From: Halobacteriovorax sp.
GTDB lineage: Bacteria; Bdellovibrionota; Bacteriovoracia; Bacteriovoracales; Bacteriovoracaceae
Direction of reading: 5' to 3'
Assembly: GCA_024686135.1 (NCBI GenBank)
Contig: JAIBDQ010000020.1
Span: forward strand, 1-32,981
Length of the DNA: 32,981 nucleotides
Shown here piece after piece: positions 8,219-16,530 of the stretch. Under the pieces are notes generated by a model. It was given only the letters and a program-made list of their open reading frames with translations. It did no database searches and was not told the origin of the DNA. Every line of letters begins with the position of its first letter. The first letter of the stretch is position 1. The position numbers and the translations under genes are program-made.

Positions 8219-9496
8219 TTAGAGACTTTTTAGATAAGTTTCTAGACGGTCACAGCCCTCTTTTAGGCGAGAACAATAGGTATTGATAAAGCTTTCGTCT
8301 AAAGATTTGCCACTTTGAAAGGCCTGTAAAGCCGCCTCACCATCGTAATCCACAGTGGCCACTCGTACGCCAAGGTAGCTTTCATCAAGATAAAAATCAC
8401 TGCCAGGAAGTACAGCAATAAGAAGTTTGTCGAACAACTCCTGAGACAACTCTGCACACTCAATGATTCCTTTTGCCTTAAATTTATCTTTAAAATTTTC
8501 AAAGTCAGGAAAAAGGTAAAAGGCACCTTCTGGTTTTGGGCAATTCAACCCCATGGAGGTAAACCTTTTATGGAGGTATTCCCCAGCGAGATTATGAATC
8601 TCGGAACATTGCTTGATATGATTTAAAAGATCATCATTAACTGTATAGGCTGCAAGGGCCGCGTATTGAATAGGGGCTGAGACAGCACTAAAAGTTTCAC
8701 TGATCATTGAACAAAGAGCCTTTGTAAATTCAGAGAAATTTTTTGGTGCGGACAAAATACCCAGCCTATAGCCACCAGCTCCATGGGACTTAGAAAGCCC
8801 CGTGGTAATAATAGTTCCCTCTGGGTAATGGTTGTGAAAACCCACATAAGGCTTACTGGCAAAATTAACAAGACTATAAATCTCATCACTGATCACAATG
8901 ACATTTTGTTTTTTACAAACTTTAGCAAGAGCTTCTATTTCTTCTGAACTATAAAGTGCTCCAGTAGGATTGGCAGGATTATTTAAGATGAGATTTTTCT
9001 GCTCTCCTGGAAACTTCAAACAAGCTGCCTCAAGTTCCTCTGGAGTCATTTTATAAAAATTGCCTCGCTTCGTAATAATCGGTTCAATAATCTTGCCGCG
9101 AATATTCACCTGAGGTCCATAACTAACCCAGCTAGGAGCAGGAACTAAAACCGGTCCCTCTAAACAATACAGGGCCTGAAAGATCATTTCTTTAGAGCCC
9201 GGTCCAACCAAGACACCATCTAAATGTAGGTCATAATCAAAGAGGCTCTTATGCCAATTCACCACTGCCTTACAAAGTTCTGGTAAACCTCTTGTTGGTA
9301 AATAATCCTTCTGGTGAGAATTGTCCCTAAGTGCTTTTTGGATGCTTTCATGAACGGGAAATGGGCTCTGTCCAAATCCAAAGTGAATCACATCCTTCCC
9401 CGCCGCCCGCGCGGCCTTTGCCTGCAGATTGATCGCCAAAGTGGCAGATTCCTTAAGGCCAGTGATATTGGGGTTAAGTTGTGGTTTAAAGCTCAT
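8219..9496 (-). CDS. Class I/II PLP-dependent aminotransferase
   Basis: A fold-type I aminotransferase of the aspartate aminotransferase family, about 425 residues. It moves an amino group between an amino acid and a 2-oxo acid in the cytoplasm. Visible motifs are GFGQSPF near the N-terminus, GPGSKEMIFQAL in the cofactor region, NNPANPTGALYS (the asparagine that contacts PLP), ISDEIYSLV (aspartate to the pyridine nitrogen), TGLSKSHGAGGYRLG (Schiff-base lysine and arginine), and a substrate-binding arginine region near LGVRVATVD. Specificity is unclear. The track start at 9502 is TTG; ATG at 9496 fits better. A TATCAT box predicts +1 at 9497, just before this ATG, and there is no Shine-Dalgarno. 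It is divergent from gpmI. Confidence 0.88.
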   Translation of the reverse strand: MSFKPQLNPNITGLKESATLAINLQAKAARAAGKDVIHFGFGQSPFPVHESIQKALRDNSHQKDYLPTRGLPELCKAVVNWHKSLFDYDLHLDGVLVGPGSKEMIFQALYCLEGPVLVPAPSWVSYGPQVNIRGKIIEPIITKRGNFYKMTPEELEAACLKFPGEQKNLILNNPANPTGALYSSEEIEALAKVCKKQNVIVISDEIYSLVNFASKPYVGFHNHYPEGTIITTGLSKSHGAGGYRLGILSAPKNFSEFTKALCSMISETFSAVSAPIQYAALAAYTVNDDLLNHIKQCSEIHNLAGEYLHKRFTSMGLNCPKPEGAFYLFPDFENFKDKFKAKGIIECAELSQELFDKLLIAVLPGSDFYLDESYLGVRVATVDYDGEAALQAFQSGKSLDESFINTYCSRLKEGCDRLETYLKSL

Positions 9497-9503
9497 AGGC
9501 AAT

Positions 9504-9509
9504 ATGATA
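9504..9509 (-). promoter_or_regulatory. Probable -10 box of the aminotransferase gene, leaderless
   Basis: TATCAT lies seven bases before the ATG at 9496, putting +1 one base ahead of the start codon. No Shine-Dalgarno is present. Confidence 0.4.
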
Positions 9510-9561
9510 ATTAATGGTTATACAAAAAGCTAATCTACATTGAGCCTCGGAGCCTGACGCC

Positions 9562-11097
9562 ATGTCCAAAAAGTTAAAAGCCATTAGCGATAAAGTTCTT
9601 TTAGTCATTCTAGATGGTTTTGGGATCAATCAAAACTCAACTAAGAATGCCATTAAGGACGCAAGCACTCCAAATATTGATGGCCTGTTTTCAAATTATC
9701 CTTTTACGACCATAGAGGCCGGCGGGGTTAAGGTTGGTCTTCCTAAGGGAGTCTGTGGAAATTCTGAGGTTGGTCATATGAACCTCGGTGCAGGGAGACC
9801 AGTAAGACAAGACTTAGTTCGAATCAATGAATCAATTGAAAATGGAAGTTTTGAAAACTTAGAACTTTTAAAGACACTTAAAGAAACCGCTTCAAAAAAA
9901 ACTAAAAGAATTCATCTCTTAGGTCTTCTTTCAGACGGAGGTGTTCATTCACATATCGATCATTTTAAAAGTGTTATTGCGGCTCTTTCTAAAGATAACG
10001 ATTTAGAAATCTTCTTTCATGCTTTTATGGATGGAAGAGATACTCAAAAAAGTATCGGTCATACTTATATCGACGAATTAAATAAAACACCGGGTTTTAA
10101 CTTCGCCTCCATGCAGGGAAGATCCATTGGTATGGACCGAGATAGACGATGGGAAAAGATTAAGAGCGCAATCGATTGCTTTGAAGGAAGAGGTCAGATC
10201 ACAAATTTAAGCCCTGCTGAATATATTCAAGAACAATATAAAAAAGAGAAGTTTGATGAATTTATAGAACCTGCTCTCTTTAATAAAGACTGGGCCATTC
10301 AAAGTGATGATTGTCTTTTCTTTATGAATTTTAGACCTGATAGAGCAAGCCAACTCTCCCTTGCCTACACTGATCCAAACTTCGATGAGTTTAATAGAGA
10401 AGTGAATCCTGGATATTTTCTTTGTATGACACCTTATATCCCAGATGAGGTGGAGCTTCCTATTCTCTTTGATAAAGAAAAAATCAAAGGCACCTTAGGT
10501 GAATACTTTAGCAAGAAAAATATTAAGCAATTTAAAATAGCAGAAACTGAAAAGTACGCCCATGTCACTTTCTTTTTTAATGGTGGAGAAAAGAAGCCTT
10601 TTGAAAATGAAGAGCATTTTCTTATTCCTTCTCCTAAGGAAGTTGAAACTTATGATCTTAAACCGGAGATGTCTGCCCCAGAAGTGACAAAAGAACTTAT
10701 CTCTAGAATAAACAAAGGCGAACACCAGTTTTATCTGGTTAACTTTGCTAATTCAGATATGGTTGGACATACAGGAAATTACGAAGCTGCGATAAAGGCC
10801 ATCGAAACTTTAGATCAATCTGTCGGCGAACTAATGAAAGCCTGTGAGCAAAATGGTGTTTGCATGTTACTTTGCGCCGACCATGGAAATAGTGATCAAA
10901 TGGTTTATGAAGATGGCTCTCCCCATACAAGTCATACTGGAGCGCCTGTTCCTTTCAGTGTTTTTCATAGTGACCTAAATGGGGCAACTCTTGAAGGATA
11001 CGATGATAAGGCCCTAATGGACGTAGCACCAACGATACTGCATGCCATGGGAATAGAGTTCCCTAATGAATTTACTGGAAAAACAATTTTTGAATAA
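9562..11097 (+). CDS. gpmI: 2,3-bisphosphoglycerate-independent phosphoglycerate mutase
   Basis: Interconverts 3- and 2-phosphoglycerate in glycolysis through a phosphoserine intermediate with two Mn ions. It has the family's usual length at 511 residues. Visible features are the first metal-site motif LLVILDGFG (Asp18), the catalytic serine in CGNSEVGHMNLG (Ser68), GLLSDGGVHSH in the substrate domain, FHAFMDGRDT, the Arg-rich GRSIGMDRDRRW, the metal-binding MVGHTG, and ADHGNSDQM near the C-terminus. All look intact. GGAG lies about ten bases before the ATG. Only nine bases separate it from pfkA, so the two form a glycolytic operon. Confidence 0.97.
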   Translation: MSKKLKAISDKVLLVILDGFGINQNSTKNAIKDASTPNIDGLFSNYPFTTIEAGGVKVGLPKGVCGNSEVGHMNLGAGRPVRQDLVRINESIENGSFENLELLKTLKETASKKTKRIHLLGLLSDGGVHSHIDHFKSVIAALSKDNDLEIFFHAFMDGRDTQKSIGHTYIDELNKTPGFNFASMQGRSIGMDRDRRWEKIKSAIDCFEGRGQITNLSPAEYIQEQYKKEKFDEFIEPALFNKDWAIQSDDCLFFMNFRPDRASQLSLAYTDPNFDEFNREVNPGYFLCMTPYIPDEVELPILFDKEKIKGTLGEYFSKKNIKQFKIAETEKYAHVTFFFNGGEKKPFENEEHFLIPSPKEVETYDLKPEMSAPEVTKELISRINKGEHQFYLVNFANSDMVGHTGNYEAAIKAIETLDQSVGELMKACEQNGVCMLLCADHGNSDQMVYEDGSPHTSHTGAPVPFSVFHSDLNGATLEGYDDKALMDVAPTILHAMGIEFPNEFTGKTIFE

Positions 11098-11106
11098 GAG
11101 GAAAAT

Positions 11107-12096
11107 ATGCCTGAAGCAAAAAAAGAAATTAAATCTATTGCAGTTCTAACAAGTGGTGGAGACTCCCCTGGAATGAACTGTGCCATTCGCTCTGTAGTTA
11201 GAACCGCGATTTCAGAAGGTTTAGACGTATATGGGATAAAGCGTGGTTATTCAGGACTACTTGAAGGCGCTATTGAAAAGATGGATGCTTCCTCAGTTGG
11301 GAATATCATGCAAAGAGGCGGAACAATGCTTCAAACTTCTCGCTGTAAAGAGTTTCATGAAGCAGAGACAAGAAAAGAAGCTGCTAATATCCTTCGAAGA
11401 AAAGCAATTGATGCTCTTGTAGTTATAGGCGGAAATGGCTCTTACCAAGGGGCCGCTCTTTTAAATGAAGAGCATGGAATTCCTGTTGTTGGTATTCCTG
11501 GGACAATTGATAATGATATTTCTGGTACAGATTATACTGTTGGGTTTGATACGGCAGTTCAGACTGCAGTTGAGGCCGTAGATAAGATTCGCGATACGGC
11601 CCACTCTCACGCTAGAACATTTATCGTTGAAGTTATGGGAAGGAAATCTCCGGCCATCGCCCTTCATGTAGGAGTTTGTACAGGAGCAGAAAATGTAGTT
11701 TTTCCAAGCAAAGATGTTGATTACGATGAAATTATTTCAGATATTAAAAGAGGCGCAAAAAGGGGTAAGAATTCTTCTATAGTTGTCGTAGCCGAAGGAG
11801 AAGTTCCTGGTCTTGCCTATAATATACAAGAAAACCTTTATCAAAAGCATAAACTTAAGTCTCATGTATGTATCTTAGGTCATATCCAAAGAGGTGGACG
11901 CCCTTCACCTATCGATCGTTTTCTTTCAAGCCGAATGGGTTTTGAAGCAGTCAAAGGATTAGTCGAAGGAAACTACCCAAGTGCTACGGCCTACAGAAAA
12001 GGTGAAGTTGAACTGGTTCCACTTAAAGAGTGTTTAGGAAAGAAAACGGAGCATATGCCTCAGGCCTACCAACTTGTTAAGACACTTTCAATTTAG
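11107..12096 (+). CDS. pfkA: 6-phosphofructokinase, PfkA type
   Basis: Phosphorylates fructose 6-phosphate in glycolysis. The 329-residue length is usual for bacterial PfkA. Visible motifs are the nucleotide loop TSGGDSPGMN (15-24), GGNGSYQGA (109-116), the catalytic PGTIDND with Asp135 and Asp137, SHAR, VEVMGR, and HIQRGGRPSP near the C-terminus. The usual aspartate of GGDGS, which helps bind Mg-ATP, is asparagine (Asn110). The following glycine, typical of ATP rather than pyrophosphate users, is kept. After MGR the usual glycine-containing segment is replaced by KSPAIAL. AGAGGAAAAT precedes the ATG. The last 20 bases overlap the convergent gene at 12077. Confidence 0.93.
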   Translation: MPEAKKEIKSIAVLTSGGDSPGMNCAIRSVVRTAISEGLDVYGIKRGYSGLLEGAIEKMDASSVGNIMQRGGTMLQTSRCKEFHEAETRKEAANILRRKAIDALVVIGGNGSYQGAALLNEEHGIPVVGIPGTIDNDISGTDYTVGFDTAVQTAVEAVDKIRDTAHSHARTFIVEVMGRKSPAIALHVGVCTGAENVVFPSKDVDYDEIISDIKRGAKRGKNSSIVVVAEGEVPGLAYNIQENLYQKHKLKSHVCILGHIQRGGRPSPIDRFLSSRMGFEAVKGLVEGNYPSATAYRKGEVELVPLKECLGKKTEHMPQAYQLVKTLSI

Positions 12097-12613
12097 ACAT
12101 CTTATAATCAAGAGAGTTCACTCCCGCGCTTTTAAAAAGTTCCTCTAGTGGTATTAAATAACTCTCCACAGGAATACTAACAAAGCTAGGAGCTATTATT
12201 TTGTTCTCCCCGACGAGATTTATATTTTCGAGCTCGGGACAAAGAACTGTTCCATTGACTTGAACTTTTCCCATGGCCACACAGTCCTCTAAAGACTCAA
12301 GCTCTAACACACCTGACAAAGTCCAAAATAATATCAAAAGGGGTAGCTCTAGCCACCTACAGTCATCTGCTCCTTTTTCTTTTTTAAGGATTGGCGGTAA
12401 ATCTATGCATAGGACATATCTTTTTAAAGGAATCTTTATTCCGAACTGTCTCGATAAGAATATAAGTTTCTCTTTAATAGAGCGCCCTAGTGTTCCAAGC
12501 CCAACTATCTCAAGCCCAGGAAGACCTTTTGAACAATAACCATAAACTTCTAACCCCTCTAGTTTCTGATTAGCTGGATACAAGGCCGTCAATCGAAATA
12601 CGCCGCTATACAT
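12077..12613 (-). CDS. Stand-alone ChlI/ComM N-terminal-like domain protein
   Basis: A 178-residue protein resembling only the N-terminal domain (ChlI subunit, Lon-S5-like fold) of YifB/ComM proteins. Matching blocks are GLPGLEIVGLGTLGRSIKEK (family form GLPxFxIVGLPDxAVRESRER), IPLKRYVLCIDLPPILKKEK (family form rIxVNLAPADLKKEG), LELPLLI (family form FDLPIAL), and a GELSLDG-like strand here written MGKVQVNGTV. The AAA+ ATPase part of ComM, about 300 residues, is missing entirely; the gene ends in a proper stop and the next gene is unrelated. So it is either a domain fossil or a partner of an ATPase elsewhere. GGAGG seven bases before the ATG shows the gene is probably translated. The 3' end overlaps pfkA by 20 bases. 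Confidence 0.72.
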   Translation of the reverse strand: MYSGVFRLTALYPANQKLEGLEVYGYCSKGLPGLEIVGLGTLGRSIKEKLIFLSRQFGIKIPLKRYVLCIDLPPILKKEKGADDCRWLELPLLILFWTLSGVLELESLEDCVAMGKVQVNGTVLCPELENINLVGENKIIAPSFVSIPVESYLIPLEELFKSAGVNSLDYKMSKLKVS

Positions 12614-12701
12614 AGAATTACCTCCGAGCCCAGAAGTTCAATTCTAAGTAGAGAGATACGAATCTAACTATTAGTTTTAAGGACTTTAAATAAAGTGATA
12701 A

Positions 12702-13211
12702 TTATTTTTTGATAGGGTCTTTCAAATTCTGAAGACCATCTAAATCGGTGTCTTTCACAGCGAAAAAACAGTTAAGAGCTCGGCCTTTTAAAAACTTAAC
12801 AAGAGTTGAACGAAAGACTTCATGGCGAATTGCAAATATTTTTCCTACTTTCTCACAACCTTCTTTTGGTTTCTTACAAAGTGGTAAATCTCTTTTATCA
12901 CAGGCAATTTTAACAATAACATTGGTACCACGCTCACAAATAACTTGATTAGCAGTACCCTCAATATATCCACGAGTCAGAGTCTTATCATTTGGAAACT
13001 TTTTTTCACAAAAAGAAGTTACTTTTTCATAAGTTCCCATGCAATCAAGATGGCTTCTGTCTTTCTTGTCGACCATTAATAAGTCAGTATGACCTAACGC
13101 CTGGCAAGCCTCTTTAATTGAATAGATTTCAATTTTCTTCATGGTCACAGTATGGTCGATAACTTTCGACCACGCTGAACCAACGATAAAAAATAAGAGA
13201 AGAAATTTCAT
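12702..13211 (-). CDS. Secreted eight-cysteine protein of unknown function
   Basis: I recognise no family. The protein has 169 residues and starts with a Sec signal (MKFLLLFFIVGSAWS, cleavage near residue 15). The mature part is lysine-rich and holds eight cysteines, spaced along the whole chain (for example LDCMG, SFCEKKF, VICERG, EGCEKVG). An even number in an exported protein suggests four disulfides in the periplasm. Its ATG shares a base with the gdhA stop (TAATG), so translation is coupled to glutamate dehydrogenase, which is a surprising partner. Confidence 0.75.
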   Translation of the reverse strand: MKFLLLFFIVGSAWSKVIDHTVTMKKIEIYSIKEACQALGHTDLLMVDKKDRSHLDCMGTYEKVTSFCEKKFPNDKTLTRGYIEGTANQVICERGTNVIVKIACDKRDLPLCKKPKEGCEKVGKIFAIRHEVFRSTLVKFLKGRALNCFFAVKDTDLDGLQNLKDPIKK

Positions 13212-14470
13212 TAAGCAGGAAATAACCCACGAAGTCTCATGGCCTTACTTAATCTTTCAAGGGCACAAACCATAGCAGCCTTTTTCATATCCACTTTATA
13301 ATGGTGGTGAGCTGCGTACACTCTTTCAAAAGCATCCTCTAGAATATCATGTAGAGTTTTATTGATTCTGTCTAAATCCCAAAAGAAGTTCTGAAGACCT
13401 TGAACCCACTCAAAATAAGAAACAATCACACCACCAGCATTACAGAGAATATCTGGAATGATGAATGCACCCTGATCAGTTAAATATTCGATAGCATCTT
13501 TTGTCAGTGGACCGTTCGCACCTTCAGCGATAATTTTTGCTTTTACAGTATGACAGTTTTCTTTTGTAACAACACCATCAATGGCCGCTGGAATTAAGAT
13601 ATCCACGTCTAAGGCGAGAAGTTCATCATTCGTAATGATTTTGTGATTACCTTCCATATCTTTTAGGTAATTTCTATTTTTTACCCAATCAGTACACTTT
13701 TCAATATCGAGACCTTCTGGATCATATATGGCTCCAGAAACATCACTGATTGAAACTATTTTTGCTCCCTGCTCAGACAAATCTTCTGCTGCAGGACCAC
13801 CCACTTTACCAAAACCATGAATCGCCACTGTTGATCCATTTATTTCTTGTCCTAGTTTTTTACAGGCGAAGTTCACACAGTAAGCAACACCTTTACCAGT
13901 TGCTTCTGCTCTACCAAGAGAACCACCAATACCAATTGGTTTACCAGTAACGACACCTGGGACCGTATAACCTTTTATCTGAGAATATGTATCCATAAAC
14001 CAGGCCATAGTCTGTCCGTCAGTTCCAATGTCTGGAGCTGGAATATCAATATTTGGACCAATAATCATATTAATTTCTGTAGCGTATCTTCTTGTTAGGG
14101 CCTGAAGTTCTTGTCTTGATAGCTCGTTAGGATCAACCTGGATTCCACCTTTAGCACCCCCAAGAGGGAGACCAACTAGGGCACACTTAAAAGTCATTAG
14201 CATAGCAAGAGCTGCAGTTTCAGAAAGATCAACTTTAGGATGATAGCGAATACCACCTTTACCAGGACCAATAGTCATGTTGTGCTGAACTCTATAGCCC
14301 ATAAAAGTTTTTACAGTTCCATCGTCCAATCGAATTGGAACAGCAACTTGCAAAGCTCTTTTTGGGTATTTTAATCGATCAAGAATATTTGGATCTAAAT
14401 CCATAGTTGAAGCAGCTACTTCAAGCTGCTCGAATGCGTCCTTAAAGAGTGGACTTTCAAATAGACTCAT
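13211..14470 (-). CDS. Glutamate dehydrogenase, Glu/Leu/Phe/Val dehydrogenase family
   Basis: Oxidatively deaminates glutamate to 2-oxoglutarate and ammonia, or the reverse, linking amino-acid and carbon metabolism. The 419-residue length matches the hexameric RocG/GudB/GdhA class. Visible features are the substrate-site lysines in IGPGKGGIRYHP (Lys71) and LMTFKCAL (Lys95), the catalytic lysine in PLGGAKGGI (Lys107), the PAPDIGTDGQTMAW motif, the nucleotide loop AIHGFGKVGGPAAEDL, and AEGANGPLT. The aspartate after the cofactor strand (VSISDVSGA) leaves NAD as a reasonable cofactor guess. AGGAAG seven bases before the ATG supports the start. For a protein-consuming bacterium this would be catabolic, which is inference. 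Confidence 0.94.
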   Translation of the reverse strand: MSLFESPLFKDAFEQLEVAASTMDLDPNILDRLKYPKRALQVAVPIRLDDGTVKTFMGYRVQHNMTIGPGKGGIRYHPKVDLSETAALAMLMTFKCALVGLPLGGAKGGIQVDPNELSRQELQALTRRYATEINMIIGPNIDIPAPDIGTDGQTMAWFMDTYSQIKGYTVPGVVTGKPIGIGGSLGRAEATGKGVAYCVNFACKKLGQEINGSTVAIHGFGKVGGPAAEDLSEQGAKIVSISDVSGAIYDPEGLDIEKCTDWVKNRNYLKDMEGNHKIITNDELLALDVDILIPAAIDGVVTKENCHTVKAKIIAEGANGPLTKDAIEYLTDQGAFIIPDILCNAGGVIVSYFEWVQGLQNFFWDLDRINKTLHDILEDAFERVYAAHHHYKVDMKKAAMVCALERLSKAMRLRGLFPA

Positions 14471-14549
14471 TGAATCTTCCTTTCATACTTCTAATTATAA
14501 ATTAAAAGCAATCTAGCGCGGTTTGGCGAAAAATCCAATACTCTATTTC

Positions 14550-15479
14550 TTAAAAAGAAGTGTTAAACATCACTTCCATTCTCTGATTAGACTCGCCGCC
14601 CAAAATCATTTCTTTTTCGGACTGCGTAGAAGAGACTCTACCGATGAGTTTTTTATAGATTGGACGCTGTAAACTGGCCGTCCAGTTTTCTTGTGAGATT
14701 TCATAGTCTATTTGGGCCTGAAGGTTAAAGTCTTCAAAGTTTTTAATAACATTAACTTTAAGGTTATCATCATTGGCCTGATAATTTGCGTTAGCCTCAA
14801 CTCCAACTTCTTTAAATTCCTTTCTGGCGTCCATATGAACTTCACCCTTAAGGTTAGTCGTTGCTTTGTATTCTACATACGGATTTCTAACTTCCATGAT
14901 GGCCTTTCCCTGGAGGACACGGGCCTTGAACTTAAGTTTAATATTCTCAGAAACGTTTGCCTCAGCATTAGGCTTAAGAGCTTTTTGAGCCTGACCAACT
15001 GTATGAAGAGCTGATCCTTCTTCTGCCTTTTTCACTTCTCCAGATAAACGTTTATCTGCATATTTTAAGATCATTCTTTGAAGATAAGCTTTCTTAGTAT
15101 CAACGCTATCTACGTCATAAACACCTGTACTCTCTAAGTTCCAAGTTCTGGCGTACTCCTGAGTTTCTTGCCACTCAGCTAGATCTTTCTTAATTCCAAC
15201 TAAAACCCCTGCATCATCTTCTACTAGAATTTGCTGAGTCCAAGATTTATTTTCAATAGGAAGAGGCTCTACCTGATCGTCTGGTACAAAGTTAGAAGGT
15301 CCACGGCCACGAACTTTATAAGATGGATTAAGCATCTTAAGCATAACAAGATTTTCAATATTATCTTGAGGCTCAGACCCACAAAGAGCTAAGTTACTGA
15401 AAAGAAAGGACAGCAAAAGGACAGACAGGTGTCCAAAGTTTAAACAGTGAATGGGACTTACTTTCTTTTTTACAAACAT
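14550..15479 (-). CDS. Exported protein of unknown function, beta-rich C-terminal half
   Basis: I recognise no family. The protein has 309 residues with a long, positively charged N-region and a hydrophobic signal (LSVLLLSFLFSNLALCGSEP, about 18-37). The middle is charged and probably helical. From about residue 180 there are alternating-hydrophobicity strands (for example IKLKFKARVLQGKAIMEV, LKVNVIKNF, WTASLQRPIY), ending in a terminal phenylalanine (MFNTSF). A C-terminal Phe and paired amphipathic strands are typical of outer-membrane or periplasmic beta proteins. AAAGGG lies a few bases before the ATG. No neighbour hints at a role. Confidence 0.7.
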   Translation of the reverse strand: MFVKKKVSPIHCLNFGHLSVLLLSFLFSNLALCGSEPQDNIENLVMLKMLNPSYKVRGRGPSNFVPDDQVEPLPIENKSWTQQILVEDDAGVLVGIKKDLAEWQETQEYARTWNLESTGVYDVDSVDTKKAYLQRMILKYADKRLSGEVKKAEEGSALHTVGQAQKALKPNAEANVSENIKLKFKARVLQGKAIMEVRNPYVEYKATTNLKGEVHMDARKEFKEVGVEANANYQANDDNLKVNVIKNFEDFNLQAQIDYEISQENWTASLQRPIYKKLIGRVSSTQSEKEMILGGESNQRMEVMFNTSF

Positions 15480-15634
15480 GCTAACCCTTTGATTTTATGG
15501 TTCTAACTGCTCTTTCCCCATTTAAAAGTGCAATTGGCGTACCATAACAAAATTGTAGCAAAACAAACGCAGTAACGCGCCTAGTTGCAATTATTTACAA
15601 CCCTTGATATTCGTAAGTTCTTAAAAGTACGTAA

Positions 15635-16516
15635 TTAGAGATCTACGATCTCTTTTGTCTCTTCTAAAAGTTGCTCCATCAGCTTTCTTGTCTTTTTATC
15701 CATAGGTAAGTCCTTAGACTTTGCCTCCATGGCCTTTAAGAAAGCATTGGCCGATAGCCCTCTTGGAAGTGCAGGCGCTTTTTTGGTCTGCTTTCTTCCG
15801 GCCTGGACAATTCCTCCGGCCTTAAGAACTTTTTTCAGCTGTGACCGCTTTGTCATCTCACCCTTAATAATTTGGCCTTCAATATCTTTTCGAAGCTTTC
15901 CTTTTTTAAGAGCGTCCCACTCAAGCAGAACATACTTTTCGATATTATAAGATTTTGCCGCTTCCCTAATTTTCTTAGGGAGCTTAGCAATAAGCAGTGA
16001 GCGGTGAACTTCAGATTTTGAAATCCCAAGTGCCGCTGTGATTTTTCTTTCGCTGGCCTTTGTGGCTTTTTGATAATTAAGAATACCATCCGCTTTATCA
16101 ATAAAATGCAGAGCCTCTCTTGATGAGTTTTCGGAAAATTGAATCGCCATCAATTCTTCTTCCGACTTTCCTTCAAGAACAAAACAAGGGCAAACTTCCA
16201 TGTCTATGGAGCTCATGGCCCTAAATCTTCTCTCACCACAAATTAATGTATACTTTCCACCTTTTAGATGAAGAACGAGTGGTTGAATCAGTCCATTAGC
16301 TTCAATATTTTTAGCTAATTCTCTAATCGAAGAATCATTAAACTTAGTACGAACCTGTTCTCTTACTATGACTTCTTTAAGTTTAACTTCTGAAAGGACT
16401 GCTCCTTTTAAAAGTTTATCATCTGCGATTTTAAAGAGATCTCTATCTAACTTATCTGAGTGATCGATTGTCTTTCTTTTTCTCTTCGATACTCTCGGTG
16501 CAAAGTTCTTTGCCAT
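15635..16516 (-). CDS. parB: ParB/Spo0J-family partition protein
   Basis: A DNA-binding CTPase of the ParABS segregation family, 293 residues. Order: a basic N-terminal tail (RVSKRKRKTID), the ParB N-terminal domain with CTP-binding motif GERRFRA (94-100) and the following ENSSREALH block, a helix-turn-helix around AALGISKSEVHRSLLIA, and a basic linker (AGRKQTKKAPALPRG). The C-terminal helical stretch probably dimerises. It is encoded 14 bases after parA with AGGAATATAT before its ATG. The sequence looks more divergent than a main chromosomal ParB, and no canonical parS palindrome is visible nearby. It may therefore be a second, specialised pair or a plasmid-derived one. Confidence 0.85.
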   Translation of the reverse strand: MAKNFAPRVSKRKRKTIDHSDKLDRDLFKIADDKLLKGAVLSEVKLKEVIVREQVRTKFNDSSIRELAKNIEANGLIQPLVLHLKGGKYTLICGERRFRAMSSIDMEVCPCFVLEGKSEEELMAIQFSENSSREALHFIDKADGILNYQKATKASERKITAALGISKSEVHRSLLIAKLPKKIREAAKSYNIEKYVLLEWDALKKGKLRKDIEGQIIKGEMTKRSQLKKVLKAGGIVQAGRKQTKKAPALPRGLSANAFLKAMEAKSKDLPMDKKTRKLMEQLLEETKEIVDL

Positions 16517-16530
16517 ATATATTCCTATTC

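Noticed and set aside
12273-12539. ORF of 88 residues on the plus strand within the ChlI-like gene
   Set aside because: The opposite frame has recognisable domain blocks and a good ribosome site; this one has neither.
14712-15014. ORF of 100 residues antisense to the exported protein gene
   Set aside because: The minus frame has a signal peptide and a plausible exported protein; the plus frame is an antisense shadow.
15570-15605. TTGCAATTATTTACAA near-palindrome downstream of parB considered as parS
   Set aside because: An imperfect palindrome unlike the conserved parS sequence, with no second copy noticed.
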